A stretch of DNA of 64,000 bases from Thiomonas arsenitoxydans (lineage in GTDB: Bacteria; Pseudomonadota; Gammaproteobacteria; Burkholderiales; Burkholderiaceae_C), in the NCBI RefSeq assembly GCF_000253115.1, contig NC_014145.1, positions 682,001-746,000 on the forward strand, in the 5' to 3' direction. The position numbers were made by a program, and so were the translations under genes. Shown in pieces: positions 18,393 to 27,226 of this stretch; the first letter of the stretch is position 1, and each line of letters begins with the position of its first letter. The notes beneath the pieces were generated by a model. It had not been told where the DNA came from, did not search any database, and saw only the letters and a program-made list of their open reading frames with translations.

Positions 18393-20189
18393 TCAGGAAT
18401 CCGGCTCCGGCGTCTCTTCCCCCAGTTGCGGAGCTGGCACCCAGAAAAAGCCCAAGGCATGGGCTAGGCTTCCCAGGCGCTCGCTGGAGGTCCAGCTAAT
18501 CAGCCAGGGCGAACTCAGCAGCCCGAGCGTGATCGGCGAGAACCACAGGCCGACCACCGGGTCGAACCAGGCCAGCGCGGCGAAGGCCAGACCGAGCACG
18601 AGGTGCTCGCGCAGGTCGGCAAGGGTCGACAGCACCGGGATGCGGCGAGCCTCGCGCACCTGGGCCGACCAGCCGGAGGGAATTCCCAGCGCCATTGCCA
18701 GCAAGCTCTTGGTCTGGGTCATCATGATCACCGGCGCCATCAGCATCGCCAGGGGAATATCGAGCGCCACGGATCGCACGATGCGCGCAGCGCCGCCGAA
18801 GCTGCGCCTGCGGGCGGCGGACGACAGCATCCAGGTCAATCCCATCAGCTTGGGGCCGAACAGCAGCAGCAGCGTGAGCCACAGCACCCAGGAAGTCGAG
18901 ATCCCCATCAGCGTGGCCTCGCGGGAAAAGATCACCTGCAAGGCGCTGGTCAGCAGCAGCAACAGCCAACCCGGCGAGGTCAGGTAGGCCGAGGCGCCGA
19001 GCAGCAGGTGCAGCCGGCTGGCCCAGTGCAGCCCCGAGGTGCCGAGCAGCCGCAGGTGTTGGAGGTTACCCTGCATCCAGCGCCTGTCGCGCTTGGCGTA
19101 GTCGATGATCGACGGCGGGAATTCCTCGTAGCTGCCGTCGATCATCACCATGTGAACCGCCCAGCCACGTCGGCGCAGCAGAGCCGACTCGAACATGTCG
19201 TGGCTCTGAATATGGCCGCCTAACGGATGCTTGCCCGGCAACTCGGGCAGGCCGCAGCTCTGCGCGAACGCGCGCGTGCGCACAATCGCGTTGTGGCCCC
19301 AGAAATTGGCTTCCGAGCCCGACCACCACAGCAGGCCCGCTGTGGCGATGGGGCCGTAGGCTTCGCTGGCGAACTGCATCCAGCGCTGGAACAGGGTGTG
19401 CGCGTTAGTGATCATCGGCACCGTCTGCAGCAATCCGATCGACGGCCGTTCCTCCATGATCGACGCCATGCCCACGATGGCGTCACCGCTCATCAGGCTG
19501 TCGGCGTCGAGCACCAGCATGCACTCGTAGGCGGCGCCGAACCGGCGCACCCAATCGGCGATGTTGCCCGGTTTGCGTGCGGTGTTGTGCTCGCGCCGTC
19601 GGTAGTACACCGCGATGGGGGCCTCGCGCGCCAACGCGAGCCACGCCGCCTGCTCGCGCCCGCCGTTGTCCTCGCTCGAGTCGCTCAGCACGAAAAAGTC
19701 GATCCAGGCGGCTCCCCCTGCCGCAGCGATGGAGCGCGCCATGGTGCGCACGCGGCCGAAGGTGGCGTCGACATCCTCGTTGTAGACCGGCATCAGTACC
19801 GCGACGCGATGGCGCAGCGGCTGCGCCGGGCTGGGCACCGGCGTGAAGCCCGGATGATCCCCGCTGATCAGCTTGTAGAAGCCGATGGCCGAATTCACGA
19901 AGCCGAAGGAGATCCACCCGAACAGCGGCACGAACATCACCAGCAGCACGATGTCGAGCGCGTTGACCTGTTCGCGCGCGAGCACCATGCGCAGTTGCGT
20001 GGACGCCGCCAGCGCGAGCACGGCCGTCAGCGCGATGAGCAGCAGGCGCTTGATCAGCAGGCCGTGCGGCTGGGTCTTCACCTCGATCGCCCCCGGAGGT
20101 GGGCCGTCCAGTCGCTGGATAGGCATGTCGAGCGCGGCCTCGGGAGGCAGCATCGGGGGCGCGGGGTTTATCGCGTGATTAGCGGACAT
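18393..20189 (-). CDS. opgH: Glucan glucosyltransferase H-like (OpgH/MdoH), short form
   Basis: 598 residues against roughly 850 for E. coli OpgH; N- and C-terminal extensions are reduced. GT2 motifs are present: VAVLMPVYNEDVDATFGRV, FFVLSDSSED, CMLVLDADSLMSG (DxD), GHIQSHDMFESALLRRRGW and the processive signature KRDRRWMQGN. Two helices precede the catalytic domain and about five follow. OpgH polymerises UDP-glucose into beta-1,2-glucan across the inner membrane. It is last of a four-gene minus-strand operon, 21 bp after the OpgG-family gene. Its C-terminus (TSSERLGSLAHALGFFWVPA) diverges from the usual PEE..PP ending kept in the fragment at 16345-16655. Confidence 0.9.
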   Translation of the reverse strand: MSANHAINPAPPMLPPEAALDMPIQRLDGPPPGAIEVKTQPHGLLIKRLLLIALTAVLALAASTQLRMVLAREQVNALDIVLLVMFVPLFGWISFGFVNSAIGFYKLISGDHPGFTPVPSPAQPLRHRVAVLMPVYNEDVDATFGRVRTMARSIAAAGGAAWIDFFVLSDSSEDNGGREQAAWLALAREAPIAVYYRRREHNTARKPGNIADWVRRFGAAYECMLVLDADSLMSGDAIVGMASIMEERPSIGLLQTVPMITNAHTLFQRWMQFASEAYGPIATAGLLWWSGSEANFWGHNAIVRTRAFAQSCGLPELPGKHPLGGHIQSHDMFESALLRRRGWAVHMVMIDGSYEEFPPSIIDYAKRDRRWMQGNLQHLRLLGTSGLHWASRLHLLLGASAYLTSPGWLLLLLTSALQVIFSREATLMGISTSWVLWLTLLLLFGPKLMGLTWMLSSAARRRSFGGAARIVRSVALDIPLAMLMAPVIMMTQTKSLLAMALGIPSGWSAQVREARRIPVLSTLADLREHLVLGLAFAALAWFDPVVGLWFSPITLGLLSSPWLISWTSSERLGSLAHALGFFWVPAPQLGEETPEPDS

Positions 20190-20210
20190 GGCGTATGCGT
20201 GCGCGGTGAC

Positions 20211-21740
20211 TCAATCCTCGAGCGTGACCACGACGGTCTCACTGAGCGCCTGCGTCCCGCGGCGCAGGAACAAGCGGAACTCCTTTTGCGCCAGCCCCGT
20301 CAGGCGCAGGTCCAGCACGACGCGCCAGGAATTTTTGCGGCCGTACAGGCGATGGGCGCGCAGGCCCATGACCGCGGAGGCCGGCAGGTTGGTCAGCGCC
20401 TGCACGCCGCTGGCATCATCCAGCCCGGCCAGCACATCGCCGCGGAAGTCGAACACGTACTTGCGCGTGGACGGATCGGGCGGGGTGTCGGCCTGGCCGG
20501 CCGGCCCGATCAACAGATTGCAGCAGTGCGCGTTGGCGTCGGTGCTGGGATCGGCGGATGTCCACGTCAACCGGTACGCCACGTCGCGGCGCTGTCCGGC
20601 GCGCGCCGGTTCGTCGGCAACCCAGAATGCGCCGATGTTGTCCACGGTCTCCGAGATCGACGCCATCTCGTAGAGCATCACGCTGCCTGTGCCCCAGTCG
20701 CCCTGGGGCTGCACCCACAGCGAAGGCCGCAGTTCGTAGAACAACGTGTCGTCCTCGTAGTTGGTGAAATCGCGATCGCGCTGCATGAGGCCGAAGCCGC
20801 TCGGGTGATCGGCGCGGAAGGCGCTCATGCGCGCCTGAGCCGGGTTGTGGAGAGGGCGCCAGATGCGCTCGCCGGCTCCGGTGCGGATGGCCAGCCCCCC
20901 CGAGTCGTGCACCTGCGGACGCCAGTCGCCGATGGGGCGGGCATGCGGCATGCCGTCGGCGCGCGTCTGGTCGTAGAGGAACATGCTGGTCTGCGGGGCG
21001 ATGCCCAGGCGCTGCACATCGCGTCGCAGGAATAGCGCACAACGCACGTCCTGCACCACGTCCACGCCTTCGTGACGCCAGGTGTCGATGGCGTAGGCGC
21101 CGGCCAGCGAAGGGCCGTCGAGTAGGGCGTGGGTGATCACGTGGTCGTCCGACGGCTGCTCGATCCAGAAGTCGGTGAAGGCCGGGAACTCCTCCGGCCC
21201 CGGCAAGCCGGTGTCCACCGAGATGCCCCGTGCCGAAAGGCCGTAGCGGTTGGACGTCCCCGAGCAGCGAAAGTACGAGGCCCCGAGAAAAGCCATCCAG
21301 TCGGTGCGCGCGTCGGGCGCCAGCACGCGCCAGCCGGCCGGATCGGCGGTCTGTCCGCCGCCGAACAGCCCATGCGTGTCGATCAGTCTCCTGGCCACGC
21401 CGTGGTCGACGACATGGATGGACACGGCCAGCGGCGCCACGCCGCGGCGCGGCGGGAACAGGCGCACCGTACCCGTCACCGCGTCGGCGGCGCCGTAGGC
21501 CAGGCGCACGAAGGCGTCGGAGTCCGATACCGCGTGCGCCGACGGCCGGGGCGCCACGTAGGACCGGCCCGCGAGCCGGCGCGCGCGCTCGACCAGCAGA
21601 TCCCAGGAAAACGGCCGCGGCGGGCCCAAGCGGCCGCCGCCTGCGGCGAAGGCCATGCCGGGTTGCAGCAGCCCGGCGGCCAGCGAAGCAAGCGCGCCGC
21701 TGGCCTGGCGGCGGGTGAACTTGGGAGCGGAGGGGGTCAT
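20211..21740 (-). CDS. Periplasmic glucan protein of OpgG/OpgD family
   Basis: 509 residues, the length typical of OpgG. The leader contains FTRRQASGALASLAAGLL, a possible Tat signal. Conserved blocks include RPFSWDLLVERARRLA, ASYFRCSGTSNRYGLSARGI, EFPAFTDFWIEQP, GAGERIWRPLHNP, PSGFGLMQRDRDFTNYEDD and WGTGSVMLYEMASISETVDN. It parallels OpgD at 16729 along its whole length, so the locus has two diverged members. Its ATG overlaps the HlyD-like stop by 4 bp. It probably shapes or branches the glucan made by the OpgH encoded next. Confidence 0.88.
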   Translation of the reverse strand: MTPSAPKFTRRQASGALASLAAGLLQPGMAFAAGGGRLGPPRPFSWDLLVERARRLAGRSYVAPRPSAHAVSDSDAFVRLAYGAADAVTGTVRLFPPRRGVAPLAVSIHVVDHGVARRLIDTHGLFGGGQTADPAGWRVLAPDARTDWMAFLGASYFRCSGTSNRYGLSARGISVDTGLPGPEEFPAFTDFWIEQPSDDHVITHALLDGPSLAGAYAIDTWRHEGVDVVQDVRCALFLRRDVQRLGIAPQTSMFLYDQTRADGMPHARPIGDWRPQVHDSGGLAIRTGAGERIWRPLHNPAQARMSAFRADHPSGFGLMQRDRDFTNYEDDTLFYELRPSLWVQPQGDWGTGSVMLYEMASISETVDNIGAFWVADEPARAGQRRDVAYRLTWTSADPSTDANAHCCNLLIGPAGQADTPPDPSTRKYVFDFRGDVLAGLDDASGVQALTNLPASAVMGLRAHRLYGRKNSWRVVLDLRLTGLAQKEFRLFLRRGTQALSETVVVTLED

Positions 21741-22972
21741 GGTGCCGTGGGGGTCGATGGCGCGATGGCTGGGTCACGGATCGGAAGACCGGGTTTCGGG
21801 CCTGACGCGCCCGGCGCCTCGCGCCAGCCGATGATCGCCAACTGTCCCGGACGCACCGGCCCGCCGAGGATCTGCGTGCGATTGCCGTCGCTGGGACCGG
21901 CGATGATGGACACGCTGCGCGCCGTGCCGTCGACGTCAAGCAGGCAGAGGCTGCTGCGTTCGAGTTCGGGTTGCGCCGAGCAATGGGGGGCGAAGGCCAG
22001 CGCCGTGTTCGGCGCCAGCAGCACATGGTGGCGAACCGGCAGGGTCATTTTGAGCGTGGCTGCGGCGGCCGGCGGAATGCGCGGGTCGGCTGCCAGCGCG
22101 AACACGGCCTGGCGCACACCCGCCGGGTCGGTGGTGGTACGCAGCAAAGTGGCGGCGCGCTCTGCGCCATCGATGCCGGAGATGACCACGCGTGCCGACT
22201 GCCCCGCGGGCAGCGACTCGATACCAGGGGGCAGCGGCACGATCACGCGCGCGGGGGCGTCCAGCGGCGCCAGTTCGAGCAGCGGCTGTCCGGCCCGGAC
22301 CTGACTGCCCGGCGCCACCAGCGGCCGGACCACCACCCCGGCGATGGGAGCGCGCGGCAGCGTGGCCTGCAGATTGGCCATGTCGTCGTCGAGGCGGCGC
22401 TGGGCCGCAGCGAGCAGCACACGATCCCGCCGCACCGCGAGTGCCGCGCTGCGCACCGCAGCGCGCGCGGTGTCCATCTCGTCCAGCGAGGGCACGCGGT
22501 GGGCCGACTCGCGCCACACCTTGTCGTACCGCGCGATCCGGGCGTCGGCCAGCCTGGACTCCACGAAGGCACGCGCCAGTTGGTCGCGCGCGGCGGCCAG
22601 CGCCAGGCGGTCGGCATCGATAGCCTGTGCAAAAGCGCTGGTATCCACCACGGCCAGCGCCTGGCCGGGTGCCACCGTGTCGCCCGGAGCCACCGGTACT
22701 GCGGTGATCAAGGCATCTCGCGGCGCACGCACCGTGATTTCGCCGACCAGGTAGGCCCGGCCTTTGATGGACAGTTGCGGACGCAGGTCGCCGCGAATAA
22801 TCGGCGCCATGTAGTACGGGGTCGTGTTGCCCTCGAGAAAACGCAGCAGCAAGCTGCCCGCCACCCCCAGCGCCAGCAGCAGCAGCGTGATGCTGATCCA
22901 GCGCCGCGCGCGACTGCGTGGGCGTGCGTCCAGCAGCGCATCGACCTGCGAGGCGTCGTTCGGCTTAGCCAC
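21737..22972 (-). CDS. HlyD/RND-type periplasmic adaptor (membrane fusion protein)
   Basis: 411 residues. One N-terminal membrane helix (WISITLLLLALGVAGSLLL). The first lipoyl half is ITAVPVAPGDTVAPGQALAV, then an alpha hairpin (QAIDADRLALAAARDQLARA through QRRLDDDMANLQATL), then the second half PIAGVVVRPLVAPGSQVRAG. Beta-barrel and membrane-proximal regions follow. The start is a GTG at 22972 overlapping the upstream gene by 8 bp; no ATG fits. Such adaptors link an inner-membrane machine to an outer-membrane channel. No RND, ABC or MFS pump is encoded here; the only multi-spanning partner is OpgH. Confidence 0.88.
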   Translation of the reverse strand: MAKPNDASQVDALLDARPRSRARRWISITLLLLALGVAGSLLLRFLEGNTTPYYMAPIIRGDLRPQLSIKGRAYLVGEITVRAPRDALITAVPVAPGDTVAPGQALAVVDTSAFAQAIDADRLALAAARDQLARAFVESRLADARIARYDKVWRESAHRVPSLDEMDTARAAVRSAALAVRRDRVLLAAAQRRLDDDMANLQATLPRAPIAGVVVRPLVAPGSQVRAGQPLLELAPLDAPARVIVPLPPGIESLPAGQSARVVISGIDGAERAATLLRTTTDPAGVRQAVFALAADPRIPPAAAATLKMTLPVRHHVLLAPNTALAFAPHCSAQPELERSSLCLLDVDGTARSVSIIAGPSDGNRTQILGGPVRPGQLAIIGWREAPGASGPKPGLPIRDPAIAPSTPTAP

Positions 22973-23993
22973 GGCAGTCTCCGGCTGCCAGCGGCATGTC
23001 TCCGACCGAGCTGCGCGTCGGCTCGCGCAGCCTGGCCTGGTTCCTGCGCAGACCGACGTCGGTCCACAGATCGATCGCCGCGCGCGCCAGCCGCGCCCGG
23101 GTGTCGATGCGCGCCTCGCGCACCGCCAGTTGCGCGGTTTGCGCCACGTACAGAGTGGCGAAATCACCGGTCCCCAGGCGGTAGGCAGCGCGCGCATCGT
23201 CCGCGGTGCGCTCAGCGTCGCGCTCGAGCTCGGGCAGTGCGGCCTCGCGCGCCCGCACCTCGGCCAGCACGGCGCGCAGGCCAGCCGCTTGCGCGTCGTC
23301 GCATGCCGCCGCAGCCGCGCCGTCGACGTCGAGCCAAGGCACTTGAGCGCCGTCGGCGACCCACAATCCCAGTTGCCATGGCGCGACCGCCGCACGCCGT
23401 GCCAGCGTCGCTTCGGCCGCGGCCAGGTGAGCGCGCGTGTCGGCAAGCGCGCTCGCATTGGTGCCGATCAGCGACGCCGCCAGTCCGCTGTCAACCCCCG
23501 AGACCAGCCCGGCCTCGTAGCGCCAGCGCGCGAAGTCGGCATTGTCGTGGAACCGATCCTGGAACGCCTGGCGCAAGGCCAGGTTCCATTGCAGGCGGCG
23601 CACCTCGACGTAAGCGCGCGCGATGCGCGCGGCCTTGCGCTGGCGCGCGTCGGCCAGCCGCACGGCCTGCACTTCGGGGGAATCGGGCATCTGCTGCAGC
23701 ATGCGGCCGACCCAGCGGGCGAGGCGGAAGCGCCACTGCTGCGAGCGCGCCTGCAGGTCGCCCAGGGCGCGGGCTTCGCGGACCAGGAGCGGGTTCGCCG
23801 CCAGCCCGTGGTCGATCAGCCGAGCCAGCAAGGGGTCGTCGACCTCTGTCCACCACGGCACACTGGGAGCCGAGTCGGCGCTCACTGCGGCTTCGGATAT
23901 CTGTGCACCGGCGGGGCTTTGCAGCGAGGCGCAACCGCCCAACGTGCACAGCACGAGTAACCCGATCCAAAGGGCTTGGAATGTTCTGAACAA
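22965..23993 (-). CDS. Outer-membrane-factor-like lipoprotein (TolC/NodT relative), short
   Basis: About 342 residues from TTG 23993 (start uncertain; no good ribosome site). A lipoprotein signal FQALWIGLLVLCTLGGCASL is clear. The N-terminal NodT block follows (VPWWTEVDDPLLARLIDHGL, then AANPLLVREARALGDLQARS), and the C-terminal helix repeat has AYRLGTGDFATLYVAQTAQL. The family usually has 450 or more residues; the stretches that form the beta-barrel strands in NodT-type proteins (around YELDLWG and the second repeat) are hard to find. It may be a shortened channel or a barrel-less periplasmic tube. First gene of the operon. Confidence 0.75.
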   Translation of the reverse strand: MFRTFQALWIGLLVLCTLGGCASLQSPAGAQISEAAVSADSAPSVPWWTEVDDPLLARLIDHGLAANPLLVREARALGDLQARSQQWRFRLARWVGRMLQQMPDSPEVQAVRLADARQRKAARIARAYVEVRRLQWNLALRQAFQDRFHDNADFARWRYEAGLVSGVDSGLAASLIGTNASALADTRAHLAAAEATLARRAAVAPWQLGLWVADGAQVPWLDVDGAAAAACDDAQAAGLRAVLAEVRAREAALPELERDAERTADDARAAYRLGTGDFATLYVAQTAQLAVREARIDTRARLARAAIDLWTDVGLRRNQARLREPTRSSVGDMPLAAGDCRG

Positions 23994-24409
23994 GGGACGT
24001 CGGAATCTGAAACAGGAGGCAAAAATAGATGCCGTGATGGGAGAATGGTACGAAGTGTCGCGGTCTGCACCCGCGCCGCCGACGCTTTCATGTGCCAACC
24101 GGAACACGCTCACGGTACGGCATGAGTCTACCCACCGCCGCCTACCCGCCCGGCGATTGCGCCTCGGAGCGGTCGGCCATCGGGCTGGCTCGGTCGCCTT
24201 CGCGCCGGCACCATGGACGGCATGACCAGTTCCGCAGGCTCCGGGGCCACGGCCAGTCGACCTCAATCGTTCGAGCGGGCCCGCGCGCACGCCATGCGCT
24301 GTCCGCGCCAGCCCCGTCGTCGGCAAGGTCGATGTCGTCCTTCATAGCTATGAGGGCCATCAGGGCGGCATCGGCAACCGCGGGTCCAGAGGTCGGTCCG
24401 GCCATGAAG
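23994..24409. other. Gene-free stretch upstream of the efflux-glucan operon
   Basis: About 415 bp between the OMF-like start and the beta-propeller stop. No supported ORF. It should hold the promoter of the minus-strand four-gene operon. No operator was recognised. Confidence 0.5.
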
Positions 24410-25489
24410 TCAATTCTTGAGTTTGAAGACTTCAACACAGCCGCGGGGACACGTCTTGTCGCCCGCGGCCACTGGTACGAAAGCACGGCCATTGCCCGGA
24501 TCTGCGGCCACCGAATGGGCGTGTCGACCGCTGGGGATGTTCTCGACCCAATGTGGTCGGCGCGCGTCGATCACGCCCAATACCGGGCCACCTGGATTAG
24601 CCACCGCCGCGAGCATAAAGTCACCACTGGCGGAGTCGAACCAGACTTCGTCGGAGCCGCCGACCTGATGGAAAGTCCGCAGGATCTTGCCCGAAACGGG
24701 ATCGAGCAGTAATGAAACTGCCTTGAAGCCGGCGGCGACCGCGTCGTCGCTGCAGCCCACCAGCAGCTTGCCGCCGGGGCCGAGCGCCAGCCCCCCCGGC
24801 ATGCAGCGCGCCAAGTCGTGCACGCCTGTCAGCCGGGCGCTGCGCGGGTCGATTACCGCGATGCCTCCTCGCGCCGCGACGCCGTCGAGTTCCGGAACGG
24901 CGACGTACACCATGCCGGTTCGCGGGTCCCACAAGGGCTGCTCCAGCCCGCCTGTGGCTTGCGGCAGCCTCAGCCTGGCGCGCACGCGGTAGGGGGCCCT
25001 TGAAGAGATGAAACTGAGAAAGGGCGGGTCGTCTGCGTTGTTCGCTGCGATCACCAGGTGGTCGCGGGGGTCGTAGGCGAGTTCATCCACCTGTTTGCTT
25101 CCGCCAGTGGCGACGGTCGCGACGATGCGCCGCGAGCGCATGTCGGCGACGCGCACCAAGCTGCCGCCATCACCCGCCCAGAGCCGTGTGCCATTGATCA
25201 TGACCACGCCGTTCGGCCCGCCCTGGCCTGCGCCGACCGGCCCGGCGAACCCGGGTATGCGCCCGAGAAACTGCAGCGTTCGGGTGTCGATCAGATCCAC
25301 GCCGTGGTTGGAGCGATCGGCGAGGGCGTACACCCCGTCCTGGGCATAGCCGATGTCGAAACTGCGCAAGGCGTTCCCGGGAATGTTGATGGTTCGCGGG
25401 GGTTGGAACATGGACTCGGCGTGCGCTGAACCTGTCGCGCAAATCAGCAATGCCAGACAGGAGAGAAGACGGGAAACCGGCGGCGTCAT
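24410..25489 (-). CDS. YncE-like secreted beta-propeller protein
   Basis: 359 residues. Signal peptide MTPPVSRLLSCLALLICATG ends at AHAE. The body holds repeated blades of about 40-45 residues with GVDLIDTRTLQFLGRIPGF, VRVADMRSRRIVATVATGG, GIAVIDPRSARLTGVHDL and VLGVIDARRPHWVENIPSG, as in YncE/YVTN-type seven-bladed propellers. Four Cys are present in the mature part, two of them near the end (CPRGCVEVF). The ligand is unknown. It is transcribed toward the efflux-glucan operon, 416 bp upstream of it, and may belong to the same functional island segment. Confidence 0.82.
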   Translation of the reverse strand: MTPPVSRLLSCLALLICATGSAHAESMFQPPRTINIPGNALRSFDIGYAQDGVYALADRSNHGVDLIDTRTLQFLGRIPGFAGPVGAGQGGPNGVVMINGTRLWAGDGGSLVRVADMRSRRIVATVATGGSKQVDELAYDPRDHLVIAANNADDPPFLSFISSRAPYRVRARLRLPQATGGLEQPLWDPRTGMVYVAVPELDGVAARGGIAVIDPRSARLTGVHDLARCMPGGLALGPGGKLLVGCSDDAVAAGFKAVSLLLDPVSGKILRTFHQVGGSDEVWFDSASGDFMLAAVANPGGPVLGVIDARRPHWVENIPSGRHAHSVAADPGNGRAFVPVAAGDKTCPRGCVEVFKLKN

Positions 25490-25583
25490 ACGGGGCCCTA
25501 TCAGGGTTCAACATGGAAGCGTGCAGCGGCTCGGCAGGCACGGCGGTATTGAAGCAATGCGCCAACACGATAGCAACGCCGAC

Positions 25584-26346
25584 TTAGTTCGGCCTTAGCC
25601 TCGTAATCTGTGACCTCGCTACATGAGGCAATCTCAGGAAGTGCTCGCTACGGCGCCGTCGCAGCAGCATATCTGCCAGAGCCAGTGCGTCGCCCGGCGT
25701 GAACGCTGCCTCGAAAGCCGGGTGGAGCCGCGCCAAAGCCTCGGCGGTGGCGTCGAACACCTCAGGGAATCCCAGCGCATCGAGGCCAATCAACTCGCCA
25801 TCCCTTTGCATTGCGGCGCAGCAGCCGTAGGTTCTGCGCTAAGAAAAGCAGGTCGGCTCCGGCGTCCCGGAGTGAGGCGAGAGCACCGGAGAGGCCTGCG
25901 TCCTCCAGGATCTTGCCGAAGTCGGATCGCCACCGCGGCCGGATGTAGGGCGGATTGCAAACCGCAACGTCCACGGTGCCCAGGCGAAGTCCGATCTTGT
26001 CCGAGAGCGCTTCATCAAGCGCATCATGCACAAAGTGGCTGTGCTTCAAGCTCGGCCCATTGTGTTCCGCATCCAGTCGTTTCGGGGCTTGGCGATCAAC
26101 ATCGACCGTGACGAGCCGAGCGTCGTGCCAACGGCTGGCGGCAGCCGAACATAGTGCTCCGGAGCCTGAACCCAGCTCCAGCACCACTTTTGGCTTGCTT
26201 ACTTCGATGCGCTCGATAAGCGAGTGGCTGACTTCATCCGAGGTGTAGTACCGCCCCCATGGGTCGGAGTGCTGACCCGACCGGGTCAGGTGTTGCCTGA
26301 GGCCACTTGGTGACGCCGTCATCTCTCCCGCCTTACGCAACGCCAT
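25584..26346 (-). pseudogene. N6-adenine DNA methyltransferase, broken
   Basis: Reading from 26346, the N-terminal frame gives PKVVLELGSGSGALCSAAAS (SAM motif I) and VDVAVCNPPYIRPRWRSDFG with the NPPY catalytic motif of N6-adenine methylases. After NLRLLRRN near 25815 it runs into unrelated codons and stops at 25762. An overlapping frame (25811 to 25584) continues GELIGLDALGFPEVFDATAE and ends SQITRLRPN, so a frameshift or a fusion to another gene's end has occurred. The whole is shorter than the family and lacks a target-recognition domain. An orphan remnant of a modification system is the best reading. Confidence 0.65.
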
Positions 26347-26443
26347 TGTTATAGAGCGTCGGTCGCCCCAACGTAAGCGTTTGCCGAACCCATCTTTTCA
26401 ATGAGTCTGAGCTGAGCGAAGCTTGGGTTTTTTCGGGGGCTCC

Positions 26444-26812
26444 ATGCGATCAGACAAACTCAGTGAAGAGCGGATTGATGAGATTCTGGCGATCCTCGAT
26501 GAACTCAAAGCCAGCGGGATGAAGGCCGAAGCGTTTGCGCAAAGCAAGGGGCTGGGCTACGGGCAACTGCGCGGCTGGCTGTCGAGCGCGCCGCGCTGGC
26601 GCGCCCAACGCGCGGGTCTGGCCCTGCCGCCTCGGCGCAGCGCCTTCGTGCGCGCCCACTGCAACCCGTCCCCCGCTGCGGCTGCGGAGGGAAGCCCCCA
26701 TCCCGGACACGCCCGCATCACCTGCGAGGGGGCCCAGCGCCGCGCCCAGATTGACTGGCCCGTGGCCCACGCAGCCGAGTGCGCGCAGTGGCTGCAGGCC
26801 TGGCTGGGATAA
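26444..26812 (+). CDS. tnpA: IS66 accessory protein TnpA
   Basis: 122 residues from ATG 26444 (MRSDKLSEERIDEILAILDE). A helix-turn-helix-like segment KAEAFAQSKGLGYGQLRGWL matches IS66 Orf1 proteins. The C-terminal half is Pro/Ala-rich. It ends 4 bp before tnpB. Needed for IS66 transposition, probably by DNA binding. Confidence 0.85.
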   Translation: MRSDKLSEERIDEILAILDELKASGMKAEAFAQSKGLGYGQLRGWLSSAPRWRAQRAGLALPPRRSAFVRAHCNPSPAAAAEGSPHPGHARITCEGAQRRAQIDWPVAHAAECAQWLQAWLG

Positions 26813-26815
26813 GCC

Positions 26816-27157
26816 ATGCTGCGCATTGAGGCCATCTGGCTGGCCGTGGGCGCCAGCGATCTGCGCGGCGGCATGGATAGCCTGCTGGGCCAGGTTGTGG
26901 CCCGGTTTGGCTCGGCCCAGCGCCACCATGCCTACGTGTTTGCCAACCGCCGCGCCACCCGGCTGAAGGTGCTCGTCTTTGATGGCTCGGGGATCTGGCT
27001 GTGCACGCGCCGACTGCAAGAAGGCCGGTTTGCCTGGCCGCAGGAGGACCGTGAGGCGCTGCACCTGAGTGCCGAGCAATGGAGTTGGCTGGCCGCCGGG
27101 CTGCCGTGGCAGCGCATGACCGCGCACGCCACCGCCAGCGCCATTGCCGTGGTGTAG
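26816..27157 (+). CDS. tnpB: IS66 Orf2 protein TnpB
   Basis: 113 residues. The family signature is complete: VGASDLRGGMDSLLGQV, then ANRRATRLKVLVFDGSGIWL and CTRRLQEGRFAWP. Length is standard for IS66 Orf2. It lies between tnpA and tnpC as in all three-gene IS66 elements. Confidence 0.95.
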   Translation: MLRIEAIWLAVGASDLRGGMDSLLGQVVARFGSAQRHHAYVFANRRATRLKVLVFDGSGIWLCTRRLQEGRFAWPQEDREALHLSAEQWSWLAAGLPWQRMTAHATASAIAVV

Positions 27158-27226
27158 TCCCCCGGACGTTTGTCGATCGGGGCAACTCCCGATTCTCGCG
27201 CGCGCGTGCGCGCGAGAGAATTCGGC

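Noticed and set aside
19227..21035. Long plus-strand frame of 602 codons
   Set aside because: It is the antisense shadow of opgH and the OpgG-family gene, with Arg/His-rich composition and no domains.
21971..23989. Long plus-strand frame of 672 codons
   Set aside because: Antisense to the adaptor and OMF-like genes; the composition is typical of a GC-rich shadow.
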